The notes: generated from the letters alone by a model not told the origin. DNA of 5,581 bases from Clostridiales bacterium (GCA_017612755.1 JAGAFH010000116.1:1-5581); one strand, 5' to 3'; numbered from the stretch's first letter, positions 1 through 5,581 are shown. Program-made: numbers and translations.

Positions 1-1
1 C

Positions 2-154
2 TTTGAGGACATCATGGACATCTGTGAAGGCGGTACTTTCTGGGCAGTTAAGACTGATATGTTCGGAAAGGAAAAACCTCCCTATATCTTTGAACAGAAA
101 GAGTTCGACAAGTTAAGTGATAAAGAAAAGTCAAAATACAGGATACTGGAATAA
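2..154 (+). CDS. C-terminal end of an unrecognised protein (partial, 5' end outside window)
   Basis: The second reading frame is open from the window edge to a TAA at 152-154 and gives 50 residues, beginning FEDIMDICEGGTFWAVKTDM and ending KYRILE. The piece is charged and rich in Lys, Glu and Asp, with no membrane segment and no motif I recognise. It is accepted as coding because its stop lies only 2 nt before the start of the following acetyltransferase, a spacing typical of genes in one operon, and because its codon use (AAG/AAA, GAA, ATA, AGG) matches the neighbours. It could be the tail of a small cytosolic protein or of a larger enzyme; the part that would identify it lies upstream of the window. 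Confidence 0.6.
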   Translation, partial: FEDIMDICEGGTFWAVKTDMFGKEKPPYIFEQKEFDKLSDKEKSKYRILE

Positions 155-156
155 AG

Positions 157-603
157 ATGATAGAAGTACATGAGATGAGATACGAAAAGAACGGAAAGGA
201 AAGGGCGGAAGTTCAGCTTCTGCCTTACTGTTCTCTGTTCAAAGACCGGTACAGGAAGATGTATAACGACTGTTACCATGAGATGAGGGAAGAACTGGAT
301 ATAAAGCCCTATGACTTTATCCGTGATGACTCCTTCTTCGGGGAAAACATGGAGGATGTATATCTTCTGACAGAAGACGATGAGCTTATAGGAAGCGTAG
401 CCCTTAAAGACGGAGAGATCGATGATCTTCTGGTGGATAAAAGGTATCAGGGGAAAGGATACGGCAAAAAGATCCTTATCTGGGCAATAGAGAATATTAA
501 GGCAGACACCCCGGTCCTTCACGTGGCAAAATGGAACAAAAGAGCCATAGACCTGTACGAAAAAACAGGATTTAAGATAACAAGGACCTTCAGGGCAGGA
601 TAA
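157..603 (+). CDS. GNAT family N-acetyltransferase
   Basis: This 148-residue protein has the length and layout of a single-domain GNAT enzyme, which moves an acetyl group from acetyl-CoA to an amine; the substrate cannot be told. The acetyl-CoA pyrophosphate loop (motif A) is visible as VDKRYQGKGYGKK at about residues 93-105, with the Q-x-x-G-x-G pattern Q98-G-K-G101-Y-G103. It follows the beta-strand GEIDDLLV. Motif B is visible as NKRAIDLYEKTGF at about 127-139, with Y134 in the position of the usual general-acid tyrosine. The first ~60 residues are less typical and carry basic and aromatic residues (FKDRYRKMYNDCYHEM). The start follows the upstream stop by 2 nt and has only a weak ribosome site (GGA at 148-150), so translation may be coupled to the upstream gene. 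ATG at 175 is a possible alternative start. Family assignment is firm, function is open. Confidence 0.9.
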   Translation: MIEVHEMRYEKNGKERAEVQLLPYCSLFKDRYRKMYNDCYHEMREELDIKPYDFIRDDSFFGENMEDVYLLTEDDELIGSVALKDGEIDDLLVDKRYQGKGYGKKILIWAIENIKADTPVLHVAKWNKRAIDLYEKTGFKITRTFRAG

Positions 604-607
604 TATG

Positions 608-616
608 TGCTAATAT
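608..616 (+). promoter_or_regulatory. Weak extended -10 promoter candidate before the nitroreductase gene
   Basis: In the 48-nt gap after the first acetyltransferase gene, TG-C-TAATAT sits 35 nt before the nitroreductase start, preceded by TG at 606-607 so that a TRTG element is formed. The hexamer matches TATAAT at only four of six positions, and no -35 box is visible at the usual distance. It is a possible internal promoter, no more. Confidence 0.2.
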
Positions 617-637
617 CAAAGTAAGAAAAGGCGGAAA

Positions 638-643
638 AGGAGG
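638..643 (+). promoter_or_regulatory. Strong ribosome binding site of the nitroreductase gene
   Basis: AGGAGG inside a purine-rich run, 8 nt before the ATG at 652. It is a perfect anti-16S match and fixes the start of the nitroreductase. Confidence 0.85.
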
Positions 644-651
644 ATAAGAAC

Positions 652-1179
652 ATGACAGTATTTGAAGCTGTAAACAGCAGACACAGCTACAGAGGTGTAT
701 ACAAAGACATTCCCGTACCCAGGGAGCATCTTATAAAGATCATGGAGGCAGGCCTTGCCGCACCTTCCGGATGTAATAAGCAGACCACCAGCCTTATAGC
801 CGTGGATGATCCGGAAGTCTTAAGTAAGCTCAAGGGCGTTATCGATCCTCCCGTAGCCCAGACGGCACCTGCTGCCATCTGCGTCCTGACAAAAAGGATC
901 AATGCCTACAGGGATAAGTGCTTTGCCATCCAGGACTATTCTGCAGCTATCGAGAATATGCTCCTGACCATGGTGGAACTGGGATACCAGAGCTGCTGGT
1001 ACGAAGGCCATATCTGTGATGATGACAGGATCGATCTTCAGATGAAGAAAGTGCTTTCAGTACCGGATGATTATGATCTTGTATGTTTCCTCCCGGTAGG
1101 AATTGCAGCAGAAGACATCAGGAGCCCCAAGAAAAAAGACTTTGCTGAGAGAGCCTGGTTCAACAGGTTCGAAGGATAA
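652..1179 (+). CDS. Nitroreductase family protein (FMN-dependent oxidoreductase type)
   Basis: This 175-residue protein has the hallmarks of the small, FMN-binding nitroreductase family, which uses NAD(P)H to reduce nitro compounds, quinones or other electron-poor substrates. The N-terminal FMN-phosphate motif is SRHSYRGVYKDIPV at 9-22, with R10, S12 and R14. The second flavin-contact motif is AAPSGCNKQTT at 36-46 (family form APSxxNxQ). The long dimer helix is visible as QDYSAAIENMLLTMVELGYQSCW at 94-116, and the C-terminal strand as LVCFLPVGIAAED at 143-155. The length is at the short end for the family (about 170-220), and the final arginine-rich segment (KKKDFAERAWFNRF) replaces the common R-x-P-x-xx tail. 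It is probably a cytosolic homodimer. It sits between two acetyltransferases, 1 nt ahead of the second, suggesting shared transcription and perhaps a shared small-molecule target. The true substrate is unknown. Confidence 0.9.
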   Translation: MTVFEAVNSRHSYRGVYKDIPVPREHLIKIMEAGLAAPSGCNKQTTSLIAVDDPEVLSKLKGVIDPPVAQTAPAAICVLTKRINAYRDKCFAIQDYSAAIENMLLTMVELGYQSCWYEGHICDDDRIDLQMKKVLSVPDDYDLVCFLPVGIAAEDIRSPKKKDFAERAWFNRFEG

Positions 1180-1180
1180 T

Positions 1181-1627
1181 ATGGAAGAGTTTATCGAACT
1201 GGACAGTACATATCTGGAAGAGATGGGGCAGCTTTACAAAAGAGCTTTCAGGGACGAGCCCTGGAATGACGACTGGAATGACCCCGTCCAGCTGGGAGAA
1301 TATATAAAAGAGATATCCGGGTCCTATAATGCCTTAAACTTCGGTCTCACCAGAGACGGGAAGCTGGTGGCCATGTCCCTGGGCATGATACGCCACTGGT
1401 GGGAAGGCACCAACTACAATATCGAGGAGTTCTGCGTAAGCCCGGAACTTCAGGGACAGGGCATGGGATCTAAGTTCATGAAGATGATAGAAGAGGACAT
1501 AAAGGGAAGAGGTCTCTGCGGTATCTTCCTTCAGACCGATAACGACAAGCCTTCCTACAGGTTCTATCAGAAGAATGGCTTCAAGGAGCTCTCAGCCCAC
1601 GTTAGTTTTTATAAGAAGGTCAAATAA
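1181..1627 (+). CDS. GNAT family N-acetyltransferase
   Basis: A 148-residue single-domain GNAT acetyltransferase. Motif A is EEFCVSPELQGQGMGSKFM at about 82-100, with a classical Q91-G-Q-G-M-G-S loop binding acetyl-CoA. Motif B is DNDKPSYRFYQKNGF at about 120-134, with tyrosines at 126 and 129. The N-terminus has AFRDEPWNDDW (22-32), which resembles the F-x-x-x-PW-x-x-x-W pattern seen in some acetyltransferases of the aminoglycoside 6'-N-acetyltransferase type; this hints at an amine metabolite or antibiotic substrate but does not prove it. The start chosen is the ATG 1 nt after the nitroreductase stop, with GAAGGA at 1171-1176 as ribosome site. The frame is open further upstream to an ATG at 1103, but those 26 extra residues (MQQKTSGAPRKK...) lie wholly inside the nitroreductase gene and do not look like GNAT sequence. 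It is not a close copy of the acetyltransferase at 157-603. Confidence 0.9.
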   Translation: MEEFIELDSTYLEEMGQLYKRAFRDEPWNDDWNDPVQLGEYIKEISGSYNALNFGLTRDGKLVAMSLGMIRHWWEGTNYNIEEFCVSPELQGQGMGSKFMKMIEEDIKGRGLCGIFLQTDNDKPSYRFYQKNGFKELSAHVSFYKKVK

Positions 1628-1632
1628 GGTTC

Positions 1633-1641
1633 TGATATAAT
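1633..1641 (+). promoter_or_regulatory. Extended -10 promoter candidate for the membrane-protein genes
   Basis: TG-A-TATAAT lies in the 63-nt gap after the second acetyltransferase gene: a perfect -10 hexamer at 1636-1641 with the TGn extension at 1633-1635. No good -35 box is seen 16-18 nt upstream (around 1613 the sequence is AAGAAGG), which extended -10 promoters can tolerate. Transcription would begin near 1648, leaving a leader of about 42 nt before the ATG at 1691. It would separate the zinc-ribbon membrane protein and the genes after it from the acetyltransferase/nitroreductase group. Confidence 0.45.
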
Positions 1642-1676
1642 TAAAACAGTAGGATATTCACCCGCGGTCTGATAAC

Positions 1677-1683
1677 AGGAGGG
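1677..1683 (+). promoter_or_regulatory. Strong ribosome binding site of the zinc-ribbon membrane protein gene
   Basis: AGGAGGG, 7 nt before the ATG at 1691. It decides this start over the later in-frame ATG at codon 7. Confidence 0.85.
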
Positions 1684-1690
1684 AAGATTC

Positions 1691-2518
1691 ATGAGTAAGT
1701 ATCCCGTAATGATCCCACAGCACTTCCCGGGGGGCGAAAACCTTTCGGCAGAATCCCTTAAGACGTTGAATAAAAAGAGAAAGGCCCTGCTGCCGAAGAT
1801 CATCTTCTCCGGCATCGGAATACTTATTACTGCCATAGTACTGACAGTAATATTCTCGGTAGTGATCGGCGGAGGTGTAGGAAATATCCTGACTGCCGTC
1901 ACCTGGATCGTGTTTCCCATTGCAGTTGCATCTGAGATCGGAGCAATGGCTTCCGGCCTTAAGCGTGAATATACAAAGCTGGGAATAACCCAGGATCAGT
2001 TTGGTGAAGCCGTCAGGAACATTAAGTCCGATACTCCGGCCTGGGGCGAAAAAGCAGAGAAGCAGGTCAGCTACCGCTTCAACTGCAGGAAGTGTAAAAA
2101 AGACAGCGGCTGGAGATCCTATACCATCTCATCCTGTGATCAGGATACCTTGAAGACCAGATGCGATGAGTTTATGCGCCAGACAGGTAAGAAGAAAAAC
2201 TGGTTCTTCAAAAAGAATTTCTATACCCTGGACAGAAAGTGTCCCCAGTGCGGTAAACTTCAGCCCAAACATGCCCCCAGATGGTGGACCATCATCATCT
2301 TCGCTGCAGCGGGATTTGTGATCCCGGCATTGATCAGGGTCATCATCATATCCGCTTCTCCTTCACTTAATGATTATCTGAACAAGAACGCTACTGTGGA
2401 TGGAATGATCACCTTTGGTTTCTGGCTGGCAGTTATCATATTTGGAGTTGTAAGATTTGTCAGGGGCAGGAGTAAAAAGACAGCCCCCGAATATACATTT
2501 GAAGCTATTGATGAATAA
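1691..2518 (+). CDS. Four-helix membrane protein with a zinc-ribbon-like insert, function unknown
   Basis: I do not recognise this 275-residue protein. Hydrophobic segments at about 36-59 and 66-88 form a first membrane hairpin; segments at about 199-220 and 238-256 form a second. Between them lies a soluble region of about 110 residues that carries two CxxC pairs, CRKC at 132-135 and CPQC at 184-187, in the contexts FNCRKCKK and DRKCPQCGKLQP. This spacing fits a zinc ribbon whose two knuckles are separated by about 50 residues; C149 and C158 lie between them. The soluble part is very basic (for example QTGKKKNWFFKKN at 164-176), which by the positive-inside rule places it in the cytoplasm. 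No signal peptide is seen. A membrane-anchored metal-, redox- or nucleic-acid-binding role is possible, but none is shown. It is followed 26 nt later by a second small membrane protein gene, so the two are probably transcribed together. Confidence 0.8.
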   Translation: MSKYPVMIPQHFPGGENLSAESLKTLNKKRKALLPKIIFSGIGILITAIVLTVIFSVVIGGGVGNILTAVTWIVFPIAVASEIGAMASGLKREYTKLGITQDQFGEAVRNIKSDTPAWGEKAEKQVSYRFNCRKCKKDSGWRSYTISSCDQDTLKTRCDEFMRQTGKKKNWFFKKNFYTLDRKCPQCGKLQPKHAPRWWTIIIFAAAGFVIPALIRVIIISASPSLNDYLNKNATVDGMITFGFWLAVIIFGVVRFVRGRSKKTAPEYTFEAIDE

Positions 2519-2544
2519 GAGAAGTTAGGAGTTAAACAGGCATC

Positions 2545-3057
2545 ATGGACAACATAAAGATCTGGCTTATTGGAATACCTTTTGCAGTACTGATGGTGGC
2601 CCTCTTTATATGGTCATCCGTTAAGGATGCCCTCAGAAGGAAAGCCATAAAAGAACAGTATAAGAAAATGAGCGGAAGGGCAGACGGAAAGATCTCTAAT
2701 TTCAAGATGGTCAGAAGGTCCAGATACCATAACGGCGAAGAGGACGTAGACTATGATGCCTTTATGGATTACGAATTCGAAGTAGACGGCAAGATCTATA
2801 AAGGTCACGGCGAAGGCTCCGGAGCCCTCTGGAAAAGAAAGACCCAGACCATCTGCTACGATCCTGAAGACCCCGACAATAACTGCACCCTGTATATATA
2901 CGACAGGAAGACCGGTAAGACAGGCTGCCTTACATCCCTTGTGGTCCTTATTACGCTGGTTGCGATATTCGGTACTGTATTTTATTACTTTTTCAAGGTA
3001 AAAGGCATCGATATAAAGGACTTCGGAGATTTTCTGAAGGATTATTTCCACGTTTAA
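2545..3057 (+). CDS. DUF3592-like membrane protein, function unknown
   Basis: A 170-residue protein with one membrane segment at each end (about 5-25 and 129-151) and a soluble middle domain. The middle has the pattern I associate with DUF3592 proteins: a strand beginning ADGKISNFKMVRR (46-58), then YEFEVDGKIYKGHGEG (76-91), then a loop ICYDPEDPDNNC (103-114), where family members typically carry a V-x-YdPxdPe-type motif. The domain is short and beta-rich; its job is not known. The topology suggests the middle domain lies outside the membrane or in the cytoplasm; the Arg/Lys-rich flank after the first helix (KDALRRKAIKEQYKK) favours the cytoplasm. Ribosome site is poor: TAGGAG at 2526-2531 is 13 nt away and AGG at 2538-2540 only 4 nt away, so either expression is low or it depends on the upstream gene. 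The family call rests on pattern memory, not a search. Confidence 0.8.
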   Translation: MDNIKIWLIGIPFAVLMVALFIWSSVKDALRRKAIKEQYKKMSGRADGKISNFKMVRRSRYHNGEEDVDYDAFMDYEFEVDGKIYKGHGEGSGALWKRKTQTICYDPEDPDNNCTLYIYDRKTGKTGCLTSLVVLITLVAIFGTVFYYFFKVKGIDIKDFGDFLKDYFHV

Positions 3058-3104
3058 GGATTTCTTAATAATTGGATAGCTAAAATGTCACCAGAATCCG
3101 GAAA

Positions 3105-3110
3105 AAGGAG
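3105..3110 (+). promoter_or_regulatory. Ribosome binding site that sets the permease start
   Basis: AAGGAG, 7 nt before the ATG at 3118. The more upstream in-frame ATG at 3085 has no comparable site, so this motif decides the start. Confidence 0.75.
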
Positions 3111-3117
3111 TAAGGTG

Positions 3118-5418
3118 ATGTTTTGGAGAATGCTTAAAAAGGACCTGGCAGACAAGAAGGGATTGAATTTTATCCTTCTTGTTTTCATGTGTTTTGCATC
3201 GGTCCTTACTGTAGCAAGCGCAGTGCTCTTATATGCCAATACCTTAGGCGTCAGCGAAAACGAGGACAGGGTAAATGCCGCTGACCTTTTCATGATCGTC
3301 GAAAGGGACATGGACGGCATGGAAGAGCGAAGGGAAAATGCCCTCAACTGGTTCAGGGATAGAGACGACGTAGTTGATGTGGAGCTGGGACAGACCATAG
3401 TATTAAATCCCAATGCGGTGGATTTTGAGCCGATCGAAGAGGATGATTACAGCAGGATAGTACACCAGCAGTTTTATGCTTTTGATCTGTCGGCAGAGCA
3501 CGACAAGGTCACGGATATGGACAGTAACTTCTTTGAACTGCCCTACGGTACCGTGGCTGTGCCCATGTATCTTCATACGCTGACAGGCATTGAAACGGGA
3601 GATAAGCTTCGGATATCCACACAGATGGGTAATATCTATGAGTTCACCATCGCGGCTTTCACAAAGGATCCCGCTATGGACGATTATTCCAGACTGTTCT
3701 TTAACAGCGAGGATTATCAGATCCTTCTGAATGAAAGCCCGGTTATAGGAGACGTCTATTATGTGGATCTTACTGAAGGCGCCCAGAATGTAGATATCAT
3801 TTCGGTTGCTGCAGACTTTAACGGGATGAAGGATGATCTGGGGAATACGGTCATGTATGCATCCCTTAAGGGCTATAGCTCCAACGAGCAGGTCAGTACC
3901 GCTCTTAATGCCCTGATCCTGATCATGTCCATCTTCCTTATAATCATGGTATTTATGACTGTCACATATACCATTAAGACGGCCATAAAGAGTGAGGAAA
4001 AAGAACTGGGAATGTTAAAGGCCCTGGGTGTGGAATCCGTGTCCTTCAACTGGCTCTTCGCTTCCAAGTATCTTGCTCTTTCCCTGGTAGGTTCAGTAGT
4101 GGGCTATTTCGGAGGAATATTCCTGGCAGGACTTTATGTTAAATATGTGTCCCCCGGAATGCTGATGCCCCGGAAGTCCGCTCTTGTAACAACTGCAGGT
4201 ATCTCTTCCGTCATGATATTCCTTCTTATCGTGCTCTTTGTTTCCATCGCTCTTAAGAGGATGAAGAAGATTAGCATCATGGATGTCATAGCAGGTGAGA
4301 ACAGAGGCGAGAGATTTAAAGCCCTTCCGGGATTCTTCCTTCATAAGATAAAGAATATAAACATTCCTCTTTATCTGGCATTGACGGATCTGCTTACAAA
4401 GATCAAGAGATATTCCTTTCTGATAATCTCTTATCTCATCGGGTTTGCCATCTGTATGACTGTACTGGAGGTAAATGAGACCACTAACTCCGCTTACTTC
4501 ATCGAGCATTACTGGAGACGTGCCCACTTTGATTTCGCCATAGATCTTCCTGATGATGTGATGGAAGAATATATCACGAGAGGCGGAAACATCAAGGGTG
4601 CTTATGACATCATCAATAAGGAACTTCAGGATGCCGGTATTCCGGCCACTGTAGATTATTTTCAGTTCCTTACAGAGGATCCGAAGATGATCCATGATGG
4701 AGAGACCTACGAGTGCATCATCCAGTTTAATAATCCCTACAGTTTAAGTCTTGATATGTATGAAGGCGTCAGGCCGGAACTCCCTAACGAAGTGGCCATC
4801 AATGCTTATCACGCAATGGTGAACGGTATAGAGATCGGAGATACTATCACTTTGGAATATAACAGATATAACGAAGACGGCATCTCATATGACCGCGTCT
4901 CGGAAGACTATATAGTTACGGGTACTTTTGATGCACCCATCGTTTATCTGACCGCCCTGATGAGTGAAAGCTTTGACGGCGCCGCCGATTCCAACGTGGC
5001 ACTTAACGGATGCCGTATCGATGCCCCTGATGAGGATAAGCCCATGTATATAGAGCAGATGAGGGATATGTACGGTCAGGCCAGCGTCAGGGACAGGGAC
5101 GAGGAAGTCCAGTATCAGCTCCGGGCCAACAGCACCATGTTCACTATGATGGTCAGAGTGGTAATACCGGTGATCTGCTTCATGATGGCTCTGGTAACAG
5201 TTCTTTATCTGTCCCTTAACATACTGGACGAAGTACCGGAGATAGCTCTTCTTAAATGCAGCGGCTTTGGTACAGGTACCATCAAAGCCTGGCAGATCTT
5301 AAGGATCCTTCTGATACTTCTGTTCTCCACGCTTCTGGGAATACTGACGGTAAGGACAATAATGAAGGTCTTCCTGAAGTTTGTATTCTCTCTCGTAGGA
5401 TACACGGTTGGATATTAG
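3118..5418 (+). CDS. FtsX/MacB-type ABC transporter permease, cut short by an in-frame TAG
   Basis: A 766-residue inner-membrane permease with two copies of the FtsX-like unit. The N-terminus (MFWRMLKKDLADKKGLNFIL) is typical of Firmicute members. Membrane helix 1 is about 18-40, followed by an extracellular domain to about 260, then helices at about 262-288, 314-342 and 357-379. The second unit has a helix at about 431-451, an extracellular domain to about 672, then helices at about 673-700 and 725-746. Each unit has the cytosolic coupling segment after its second helix: EEKELGMLKALG (293-304) and PEIALLKCSG (707-716). The second unit lacks its last helix because of a TAG at 5416-5418; that helix is encoded directly downstream in the same frame, giving 809 codons in all. 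Such permeases work with a LolD/MacB-like ATPase to move lipids, peptides or lipoproteins, or to act on the cell envelope; the substrate is not evident. The start at 3118 is preferred over 3085 because of the ribosome site and family N-terminus. Confidence 0.9.
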   Translation: MFWRMLKKDLADKKGLNFILLVFMCFASVLTVASAVLLYANTLGVSENEDRVNAADLFMIVERDMDGMEERRENALNWFRDRDDVVDVELGQTIVLNPNAVDFEPIEEDDYSRIVHQQFYAFDLSAEHDKVTDMDSNFFELPYGTVAVPMYLHTLTGIETGDKLRISTQMGNIYEFTIAAFTKDPAMDDYSRLFFNSEDYQILLNESPVIGDVYYVDLTEGAQNVDIISVAADFNGMKDDLGNTVMYASLKGYSSNEQVSTALNALILIMSIFLIIMVFMTVTYTIKTAIKSEEKELGMLKALGVESVSFNWLFASKYLALSLVGSVVGYFGGIFLAGLYVKYVSPGMLMPRKSALVTTAGISSVMIFLLIVLFVSIALKRMKKISIMDVIAGENRGERFKALPGFFLHKIKNINIPLYLALTDLLTKIKRYSFLIISYLIGFAICMTVLEVNETTNSAYFIEHYWRRAHFDFAIDLPDDVMEEYITRGGNIKGAYDIINKELQDAGIPATVDYFQFLTEDPKMIHDGETYECIIQFNNPYSLSLDMYEGVRPELPNEVAINAYHAMVNGIEIGDTITLEYNRYNEDGISYDRVSEDYIVTGTFDAPIVYLTALMSESFDGAADSNVALNGCRIDAPDEDKPMYIEQMRDMYGQASVRDRDEEVQYQLRANSTMFTMMVRVVIPVICFMMALVTVLYLSLNILDEVPEIALLKCSGFGTGTIKAWQILRILLILLFSTLLGILTVRTIMKVFLKFVFSLVGYTVGY

Positions 5419-5547
5419 ACCTCGGTCAACGTACTCTGGTATTACATCTTATTCCCACTGGGAGTTATAGCAGTAATAGCAGCCGTCACATCAATAGTAC
5501 TTAGAAAAATAAACTCTGTGGAATTATGGAGGATCAGAAATGACTAA
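5419..5547 (+). pseudogene. Severed C-terminal end of the permease (last membrane helix and tail)
   Basis: Directly after the TAG the permease frame stays open for 42 codons to a TAA at 5545-5547. The product, starting TSVNVLWYYILFPLGVIAVI and ending LRKINSVELWRIRND, is a hydrophobic helix of about 22 residues followed by a short charged tail. The end of the first FtsX unit of the same protein has the same arrangement: a helix followed by ALKRMKKISIMDVIAGE at about residues 378-394. The distance from the coupling segment to this tail is also similar in both units (about 87 versus 92 residues). This makes it the true end of the gene rather than chance sequence. Its stop overlaps the ATG of the following gene by 8 nt, as native operon junctions often do. 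It has no start or ribosome site of its own, so it is made only if the TAG is read through or is a sequence error. Confidence 0.8.
5528..5532 (+). promoter_or_regulatory. Ribosome binding site of the downstream ABC ATPase gene
   Basis: GGAGG, 7 nt before the ATG at 5540. It lies inside the severed permease tail, as expected for overlapping genes. Confidence 0.75.
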
Positions 5548-5581
5548 TACAGTATTGGAATCAAAAGACCTTTGTAAGACA
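5540..5581 (+). CDS. Start of a probable ABC transporter ATP-binding protein (partial, 3' end outside window)
   Basis: Only 14 codons are present: MTNTVLESKDLCKT. The pattern V-L-E-x-K-D-L-C-K-T is the first beta-strand and turn commonly seen at the start of MacB/LolD-type ABC ATPases, just ahead of the A-loop aromatic residue, which lies beyond the window. The gene has a good ribosome site and overlaps the natural end of the permease frame by 8 nt (ATGACTAA), so it is most likely the ATPase partner of that permease and translationally coupled to it. The Walker A and other catalytic motifs are outside the window, so the family call rests on this short stretch and on context. Confidence 0.65.
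   Translation, partial: MTNTVLESKDLCKT

Noticed and set aside
82..522. 146-codon open frame on the minus strand
   Set aside because: It is antisense to the first acetyltransferase, whose GNAT motifs are clear; the minus-strand product is low-quality hydrophobic sequence with no family signature.
1103..1180. Upstream extension of the second acetyltransferase to an ATG at 1103
   Set aside because: The 26 added residues overlap the nitroreductase coding region in another frame, have no ribosome site and do not resemble a GNAT N-terminus; the ATG at 1181 sits properly after the preceding stop.
1660..1668. CCGCGG palindrome in the gap before the zinc-ribbon protein gene
   Set aside because: It is only 6 nt long with no loop or T-run, so it is neither a terminator nor a convincing operator.
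2614..3051. 145-codon open frame on the minus strand, plus similar ones at 1609-1920 and 3054-3413
   Set aside because: All are antisense to plus-strand genes with matching codon use and domain features, and none has a supported start context or domain.
3045..3072. Possible promoter (TTTCCA, 16-nt spacer, AATAAT) before the permease gene
   Set aside because: The -35 box matches at only four of six positions and much of it overlaps the end of the preceding gene; AT-rich gaps in such genomes often give matches this weak.
4093..4695. 200-codon open frame on the minus strand
   Set aside because: It lies wholly inside the permease gene, opposite well-supported membrane and extracellular segments, shows no recognisable domain and is best explained as a shadow of that gene.
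5416..5418. TAG as a reassigned sense codon or pyrrolysine codon
   Set aside because: No other in-frame TAG is found in about 1,700 codons and no methylamine methyltransferase context is present; a single nonsense change or sequence error is simpler.
5256..5504. 82-codon open frame on the plus strand overlapping the permease end
   Set aside because: It is in a different frame from the permease. The residues that continue the permease lie in the permease's own frame after the TAG, so this is not evidence for a frameshift or a separate gene.

Overview
The window looks like ordinary chromosomal sequence from a low-to-mid GC Gram-positive bacterium. A Clostridia member of the Lachnospiraceae type (Butyrivibrio or relatives) is my best guess. 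The reasons are AGGAGG-type ribosome sites, frequent AGA/AGG arginine and ATA isoleucine codons, TAA at every gene end except one, and the gene families present. No 16S rRNA or other marker gene is present, so this is inference. All genes lie on the + strand and are tightly packed. I see no RNA gene, CRISPR array, insertion sequence or convincing terminator.

Left part (1-1627): the last 50 codons of an unrecognised protein, then a GNAT acetyltransferase 2 nt later, a small FMN-type nitroreductase behind a strong ribosome site, and a second GNAT acetyltransferase starting 1 nt after the nitroreductase stop. This resembles a small-molecule modification or stress cluster; the substrates cannot be read from the sequence.

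Middle part (1628-3057): a 63-nt gap with a good extended -10 promoter candidate, then two membrane proteins. The first has four predicted membrane segments and a cytosolic-type zinc-ribbon insert (two CxxC pairs). The second is a DUF3592-like protein with two membrane segments around one soluble domain. Neither has a known function that I can assign.

Right part (3058-5581): a large two-domain FtsX/MacB-type ABC transporter permease, followed by the first 14 codons of what is probably its ATPase. The most notable observation is that the permease frame is broken by a TAG at 5416-5418. The same frame then runs on for 42 more codons that encode the missing last membrane helix and the family-type C-terminal tail, ending at a TAA that overlaps the ATPase start by 8 nt. 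The permease is therefore probably a nonsense-mutated (or read-through, or mis-sequenced) version of an 809-codon gene. I found no convincing evidence of an entirely new system; the broken permease and the zinc-ribbon/DUF3592 pair are the points most worth a second look.
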